In this document: in pieces, positions 25,376 to 28,864 of the stretch
How the letters are laid out: every line of letters starts with the position of its first letter
Numbering within the stretch: position 1 is the stretch's first letter
Source: DATADD01 sp046262355
GTDB lineage: Bacteria; Actinomycetota; CADDZG01; WHSQ01
Reading direction: 5' to 3'
Assembly (NCBI GenBank): GCA_046262355.1
Contig: JBHEMX010000006.1
Span: forward strand, 1-28,864
DNA length: 28,864 nt
Made by a program: the position numbers and the translations under genes
Notes under the pieces: generated by a model
What the model saw: only the letters and a program-made list of their open reading frames with translations
Database searches by the model: none
Told to the model about the DNA's origin: nothing

Positions 25376-26917
25376 ATGCGACTCGAGGAGCTGGCTCGAA
25401 CCTCGCTTGCCGTGGCCGGGACGCGCGGACGGAACACGAAGACCAATCTCCTTGCCGCATGCCTGAAGCGACTGCGGCCGGATGAGGTCCCGATCGCCGT
25501 CGCCTACCTTTCGGGCGCGCTCCCCCAGGGAGCGATCGGCGTGGGATGGGCGGCGCTACGAGATCTCCCGCCTTCGACCTCGTCGCCGAGTGCGCTCGAG
25601 CTGCTCGAGGTCGACGCCGCTCTGACCGCCATCGCCACGTCCGCCGGCGCAGGCTCCCAGAAGACGCGCCGGCGGCGTCTCCATGGCCTCTTCGGTCGGG
25701 CCACCGGAACCGAGCGGCGATTCCTCGTCGCCTTGCTCCTGGGCGAGCTGCGACAGGGCGCCCTCGAACAGGTGATGGTGGAGGCTGTGGCTGTGGCCGC
25801 CGAGGTCCCCGCGCGCGCCGTGCGGCGGGCGCTGATGGTGTCGGGGGATCTCGGAGCGGTGGCGGCGGCCGCGATCGCCGATCGCCGCGGGGGACTCGAC
25901 CGCTTCCGGCTCACCCTCCTTCGGCCGGTGCAACCGATGCTCGCTCAGACCGCCGCAGACGTCACCGACGCCCTCAGCCGCATGTCCCCGGCCGCGATCG
26001 AATGGAAGCTCGACGGAGCGCGGATCCAGGTCCATCGACGCGGCGACGAGGTACGCGCGTTCACGCGCAACCTGGCGGACATCACGCAACGGGTGCCCGA
26101 GGTCGTGAGGGCCGTGCTGGCCCTCGCGGCCGAGTCGCTCATCCTCGACGGCGAGGTCATCGCCGTCCGCGCCGATGGACGACCTCGGCCGTTCCAGGAA
26201 ACGATGGGGCGCTTCGGCAGTAGCGTCGAGGTCGAGCGGGTGAGTCCCACGATGCCGCTGTCCACCTTCTTCTTCGATTGCCTGCATCTCGACGGGGAAG
26301 AGCTCATCGATCGCTCGCAACAGGATCGTTTCGGCGCGCTCTCGGGCGCGGTTCCGGAAGAGCTGCGCGTCCCCCGGATCGTGGTCGAGGATCCGGTCGA
26401 GGCTGAGACCTTCCTCGATGCCGCTCTCCGGCAGGGCCACGAGGGCGTCATGGTCAAGGCGCTCGATGCTCCCTACGAGGCCGGGCGACGAGGATCGGGC
26501 TGGCTCAAGGTCAAGCGGGCGCGGACCCTCGATCTGGTCGTGCTTGCGGCAGAGTGGGGGCATGGGCGGCGCCGGGGATGGCTCAGCAACCTGCATCTCG
26601 GCGCACGCGATCCGGCGACAGGAAGCTTCGTCATGCTCGGCAAGACGTTCAAGGGGATGACCGATCGCATGCTCGAGTGGCAAACGCAGCGGCTGCAGGA
26701 GCTCGAGACGCGCCGCGAGGGCATCACCGTGTTCGTGCGTCCGGAGTTGGTGGTCGAGGTTGCCTTCGACGGCTTGCAGGAGAGCGTGCGATATCCCGCC
26801 GGCCTGGCGCTGCGCTTCGCACGCGTCAAGGGATACCGTCCGGACAAGCGCGCCGAGGAGGCGGACACGATGGAGACGGTGGGCGCGCTCCACGCCGGCG
26901 AGACGAGCGCTCGCTGA
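25376..26917 (+). CDS. ATP-dependent DNA ligase (archaeal/actinobacterial LigB type)
   Basis: The 513-residue ligase seals nicks in duplex DNA using ATP. It has the N-terminal alpha-helical DNA-binding domain (about 1-190, with LSGALPQGAIGVGWAAL), the adenylation domain with nucleophile Lys211 in EWKLDGARIQVHRRG, motif III FFFDCLHLDG, motif IV GHEGVMVKAL and motif V WLKVKRA. An OB-fold follows from about 400, ending with VVEVAFDGLQESVRYPAGLA and the motif-VI-like LRFARVKGYRPDK. Length matches archaeal and mycobacterial LigB enzymes. These are accessory to the NAD-dependent LigA in bacteria. No Ku or LigD genes accompany it, so a non-homologous end-joining role is not indicated. The ATG at 25376 begins the family homology. 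Confidence 0.93.
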   Translation: MRLEELARTSLAVAGTRGRNTKTNLLAACLKRLRPDEVPIAVAYLSGALPQGAIGVGWAALRDLPPSTSSPSALELLEVDAALTAIATSAGAGSQKTRRRRLHGLFGRATGTERRFLVALLLGELRQGALEQVMVEAVAVAAEVPARAVRRALMVSGDLGAVAAAAIADRRGGLDRFRLTLLRPVQPMLAQTAADVTDALSRMSPAAIEWKLDGARIQVHRRGDEVRAFTRNLADITQRVPEVVRAVLALAAESLILDGEVIAVRADGRPRPFQETMGRFGSSVEVERVSPTMPLSTFFFDCLHLDGEELIDRSQQDRFGALSGAVPEELRVPRIVVEDPVEAETFLDAALRQGHEGVMVKALDAPYEAGRRGSGWLKVKRARTLDLVVLAAEWGHGRRRGWLSNLHLGARDPATGSFVMLGKTFKGMTDRMLEWQTQRLQELETRREGITVFVRPELVVEVAFDGLQESVRYPAGLALRFARVKGYRPDKRAEEADTMETVGALHAGETSAR

Positions 26918-26970
26918 GCCGCCGGTCGTTGTCGGCGCGCCCACCGCTGCCCTCTCCGGCTTCCCGTTAA

Positions 26971-27002
26971 GAGAGGGGGCTGCGACTCGGCCGCAACCTC
27001 TC
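26971..27002. terminator. Candidate terminator hairpin after the DNA ligase gene
   Basis: GAGAGG (26971-26976) pairs with CCTCTC (26997-27002). An inner TGCG/CGCA pairing extends the structure. It lies 54 bases after the ligase stop codon and about 50 bases before the tRNA gene. The run that follows is pyrimidine-rich (TCTCCC) rather than T-rich. Confidence 0.45.
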
Positions 27003-27054
27003 TCTCCCGCACATCCTTCGCCCTCACCCACTGCGTTACGCTCCAAGCTCGCTC

Positions 27055-27131
27055 GGCCCCATCGTCTAGCCAGGTCAGGACGCCGCCCTTTCAAGGCGGT
27101 AGCACGGGTTCGAATCCCGTTGGGGCCACCA
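27055..27131 (+). tRNA. tRNA-Glu (anticodon UUC)
   Basis: The sequence folds as a full cloverleaf. The acceptor stem GGCCCCA (27055-27061) pairs with TGGGGCC (27121-27127). The D-stem is GTCT/GGAC. The anticodon stem CCGCC/GGCGG encloses the loop CTTTCAA with anticodon TTC at 27090-27092. The T-arm is ACGGG-TTCGAAT-CCCGT. The discriminator base A is followed by an encoded CCA (27129-27131). Pathogen-like or phage islands often insert at tRNA 3' ends, and the decayed region begins about 120 bases downstream. I see no second copy of the tRNA end in the window that would prove an insertion site. Confidence 0.95.
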
Positions 27132-27251
27132 GCAAACCCGCAGGTCAGCGCATGCCTCCTGTGTTCCGGATCTTCATGGGGAGTGACTTGGGACGCGTAT
27201 GGAAAGCGAGCTGCGCCGTCGACAGCGCCGTCAACAGCGCATCCAAGCGAT

Positions 27252-28010
27252 CTAGGATCTCGTCGTCGGGCGGCGCGATGGATGCGTCCGCGCCAGCCGA
27301 GCCGCGACGTTGCCAAGCAGCATCCCCGTACCCGGCGTCTGGGAGCCTGCGCTCAGGAAGTCTTCACCCCTGATCCGGTAGAGCGAGCACTGCGAGCTCG
27401 CCCGCACGGTCGCGGTGCGAGGGATGCGCTCCAACAACCCGATCTCGCCGAAGTAGTCGCCGTCTGTGAGTTTGGTGACCTCCACCGGCTCCGTGGCCAC
27501 CTCGCCGGTCGATGTCACCCACAGCGTGCCGTGCCCGATCACGAAGAAGTCCTCGGCGGCTTCGCCCTCACGAAGCACAACCTCACCCGGTGCGACCTGT
27601 TGTTCGGCGATGGCGGCGGCGAGGCTTTCGAGGGCCTGGCCCGAGGCTCCGGAGAAGATCCCGATCCGCCCGAGGAACCCGACCTTGTCGGCCAGGTGCG
27701 AGCGGACCTCCTCGGCGCGCCGGTCCATGCCGCGTAGCTTCGCCGAACCCAACAGAGCGAGACCGGGAAGGATCACTCCCGCTATCGCCACGGCGGCATG
27801 GAGCCCGAACAGCTCCTCGTCACAGGTGCGATGAAGGTCCCCACCAGCGTGCCCGCGACGGCCACCGGCCACAAAGCTGAAGCCGTTGAGCGCGAAGGCG
27901 ACCGCGGGCGAGCCGAGCGCCAAGAGGACGCCTCCGAGCGCAGGTCCGAGGGCGAGAGCGATGTTCTCGATCGTGCTGATGGCTGCGTTGGAGGCGGCGA
28001 GGTCGGGCGC
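27252..28010 (-). pseudogene. Decayed MFS transporter fused to a cyclic-nucleotide-binding domain
   Basis: The C-terminal half is intact: a cyclic-nucleotide-binding (CAP-ED type) domain running from about VGFLGRIGIFSGASG through EVVLREGEAAEDFFVIGHG and DGDYFGEIGLLERIPRTATV. Before it lies the last MFS helix (HAAVAIAGVILPGLALLGSA). Further upstream STIENIALALGPALGGVLLA and LGSPAVAFALNGFSFVAG are MFS helix remnants, but the stretch VAVAGTLVGTFIAPV between them is in another frame. The rest of the normally about 400-residue transporter is missing. Intact homologues in Actinomycetota are multidrug-exporter-like proteins with a C-terminal cNMP domain. A short protein of about 220 residues could still be made from 27923, but it would be a fragment. 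Confidence 0.7.
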
Positions 28011-28012
28011 TG

Positions 28013-28353
28013 ATGGTGCCGCTCGCGATAGTTCGCCAGTTTGCGGCGGGACAGCAGATCGGGATCGATGTTGCCGATCAAGAGATCGTCCTTCACTACG
28101 TCCTCGAGCTGCTCAACGAGGTGGGCCTCACCGACAGGAAGGGCGACGGGATCTCCAAGGCCTAGTGCCGCGACGCCTCCAGGCCGACGCGGAGGCCATC
28201 TGCGCCGCGGTGCGCAAGCGGTTCGCATTCCTCATTGGCTGTACAGAGGGCGAACGCGCGCTGCTCGCCGATCAAGCATCGCATCGGGAGGGGGATCTGT
28301 TCGGGCAGCTCCGGAAGGAAGCGCGTGAGTGGTCCGCTGCACAACGACGATGA
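28013..28353 (+). pseudogene. Remnant of an AbiEii-like nucleotidyltransferase toxin gene
   Basis: An ATG at 28013 opens a 50-codon frame that includes QQIGIDVADQEIVLHYVLEL and ends at TAG 28163-28165. This resembles the extreme N-terminus of AbiEii/AbiGii-type nucleotidyltransferase toxins, in which a 'EREIVLTYVLxLL' helix comes before a FKGGT motif. After GLTDR the FKGGT motif and the catalytic core are absent. Shortly after, in another frame, ADAEAICAAVRKRFAFLIGC and ERALLADQASHREGDLFGQL resemble the C-terminal helices of the same family, ending at TGA 28351-28353. The gene seems to have kept both ends and lost about 200 codons between. Family assignment is by eye. AbiEii toxins act with an AbiEi antitoxin, and none is visible here. 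Confidence 0.4.
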
Positions 28354-28440
28354 AGATGAGGGAGAACAGCAGCAGGAACAACAGCGACGGCACCAGCAGG
28401 ACCGCCGCCGCGGTGACGAGCATCACGACCGAAACGACCG
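28336..28440 (-). pseudogene. Membrane-protein fragment of unknown family
   Basis: The minus strand encodes a strongly hydrophobic stretch of about 35 residues, including VVMLVTAAAVLLVPSLLFLL and LLFSLIFIVVVQR, enough for one or two membrane helices. It sits in a longer open frame with no other recognisable content. It lies between remnants of two unrelated plus-strand genes, so it looks like another scrap, though it could be chance composition. Confidence 0.25.
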
Positions 28441-28449
28441 GATAGCAAG

Positions 28450-28760
28450 GTGGCTTCCGTTGAGCAACTCCAGAACGAGATCGCTCGGCTAAGGAAAGAT
28501 GAGGCCGACCTGAGGAAGAAGGGTATTGGTTCTCAACGCGTGCGACATCCTCGATGGCGCCGACGTTCCGCTCAATGTCATCCCAGTCGTAATCGCGATG
28601 TCGGCAAGCGTGAGCGATCTTGCCGCCGCGGTGCTCGCCGCGAGCTTCTACTCTGCCATGGCCAGCGCCCAGCCCGTCTGCGTTGAAGCAGGGTGCTCTC
28701 GCCGTCGATGCCGCCAGCCTCGACCAGGGGTGGAAACCCGAATCATTGACTCGAGCAGCT
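28450..28760 (+). pseudogene. Internally deleted CHAT-like effector gene
   Basis: The gene begins with GTG at 28450 encoding a charged coiled-coil start, ASVEQLQNEIARLRKDEADL, then RKK. At about 28520 the frame jumps, and VLVLNACDILDGADVPLN, VIPVVIAMSASVSDLAAAV and LAASFYSAMASAQPV follow. These match the end of a CHAT-like caspase-fold domain, in which NAC-D carries the catalytic cysteine. A second frame change near 28680 leads to ALKQGALAVDAASLDQGWKP. In intact actinobacterial homologues I would expect roughly 250 residues between the two halves, including the catalytic His (HFSGHG-type motif), and this part is missing. No stop codon of its own is visible before it meets the minus-strand remnant. 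Such proteins are suspected defence or stress effectors. Confidence 0.55.
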
Positions 28761-28864
28761 TTCCTGTGCAACTCCTTCAGGCGCCTGAGGCCGGCGACCC
28801 AAGAGGTCGTGGCGACAATGTCGTAGTCGGCGCCGTAGCGCCGCTTGAGGTCGTGCTCCAGCCG
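28745..28864 (-). pseudogene. Fragment of a receiver-domain/thioredoxin-reductase-like protein, cut by the window edge
   Basis: From the right edge the minus strand reads RLEHDLKRRYGADYDIVATT and SWVAGLRRLKELHRKAARV. This looks like the start of the receiver-like domain found before an FAD-dependent thioredoxin-reductase domain in many Actinomycetota ('R-DLRRRYG-xY-IV-A-S-xEAL-xL'). After ARV the expected hydrophobic strand and the phosphoacceptor Asp do not follow, so the remnant ends where it meets the CHAT-like fragment of the opposite strand. Upstream sequence lies outside the window. Confidence 0.4.

Noticed and set aside
27055..27250. A tRNA-Glu attachment site for an integrated element
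   Set aside because: The decayed region begins soon after the tRNA, but I found neither a repeated copy of the tRNA 3' end nor an integrase gene in the window.
25556..27316. A 586-codon minus-strand frame opposite the DNA ligase and the tRNA
   Set aside because: It runs through the tRNA gene and is antisense to a ligase with all its motifs. Its composition is that of a shadow frame.

Overview
The window is GC-rich DNA from a bacterial chromosome, most likely a deep-branching member of the Actinomycetota (for example a Thermoleophilia- or Gaiella-like soil lineage). This rests on the overall codon use, frequent GTG/TTG starts, and the gene set: a DUF6529 membrane protein, an archaeal-type ATP-dependent DNA ligase, an ABC-F protein, a fused MFS/cyclic-nucleotide-binding protein and a CHAT-like effector remnant. 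The lineage is an inference from gene content, not from a phylogenetic marker. I see no CRISPR array, rRNA, complete insertion sequence or prophage.

Layout. 1-680 is a degraded stretch with the end of an unidentified gene, a tandem hairpin repeat and a possible recombinase scrap. 681-1538 encodes a haloacetate-dehalogenase-type hydrolase. 1629-2300 (minus) holds a DUF6529 membrane protein and the 3' end of a cupredoxin gene. 2484-6475 (plus) carries a sulfatase-fold enzyme that lacks the usual membrane domain, then a large exported surface protein broken by one frameshift. 6709-10110 (minus) is a very large glycosyltransferase with two intact GT-A modules and a third degenerate one. 10541-12600 (plus) is rsgA, preceded by a short strongly translatable leader reading frame, plus a tandem-GNAT acetyltransferase.

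12563-19248 is the metabolic core, a divergent cluster. Two PYROXD2-like FAD oxidoreductases lie on the minus strand. On the plus strand are a GcvT-like protein, a betaine-homocysteine S-methyltransferase and a monomeric-sarcosine-oxidase-like enzyme. Together the plus-strand genes could strip methyl groups stepwise from glycine betaine (betaine to dimethylglycine to sarcosine to glycine), passing carbon to methionine and tetrahydrofolate. The job of the oxidoreductase pair is unknown.

19263-27131 is mostly housekeeping: a lone receiver-domain response regulator, an M42 peptidase, an ABC-F ATPase, a GGDEF-EAL cyclic-di-GMP enzyme, a YihY/BrkB membrane protein, an ATP-dependent DNA ligase and tRNA-Glu(UUC).

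27252-28864 is a gene graveyard downstream of the tRNA. Fragments of an MFS/cNMP fusion protein, an AbiEii-like toxin, a CHAT-like effector and a response-regulator/thioredoxin-reductase-like protein lie side by side. Several keep both ends and have lost their middles. This is the most unusual part of the window. It looks like a decayed accessory or defence island, although a misassembly must be excluded.
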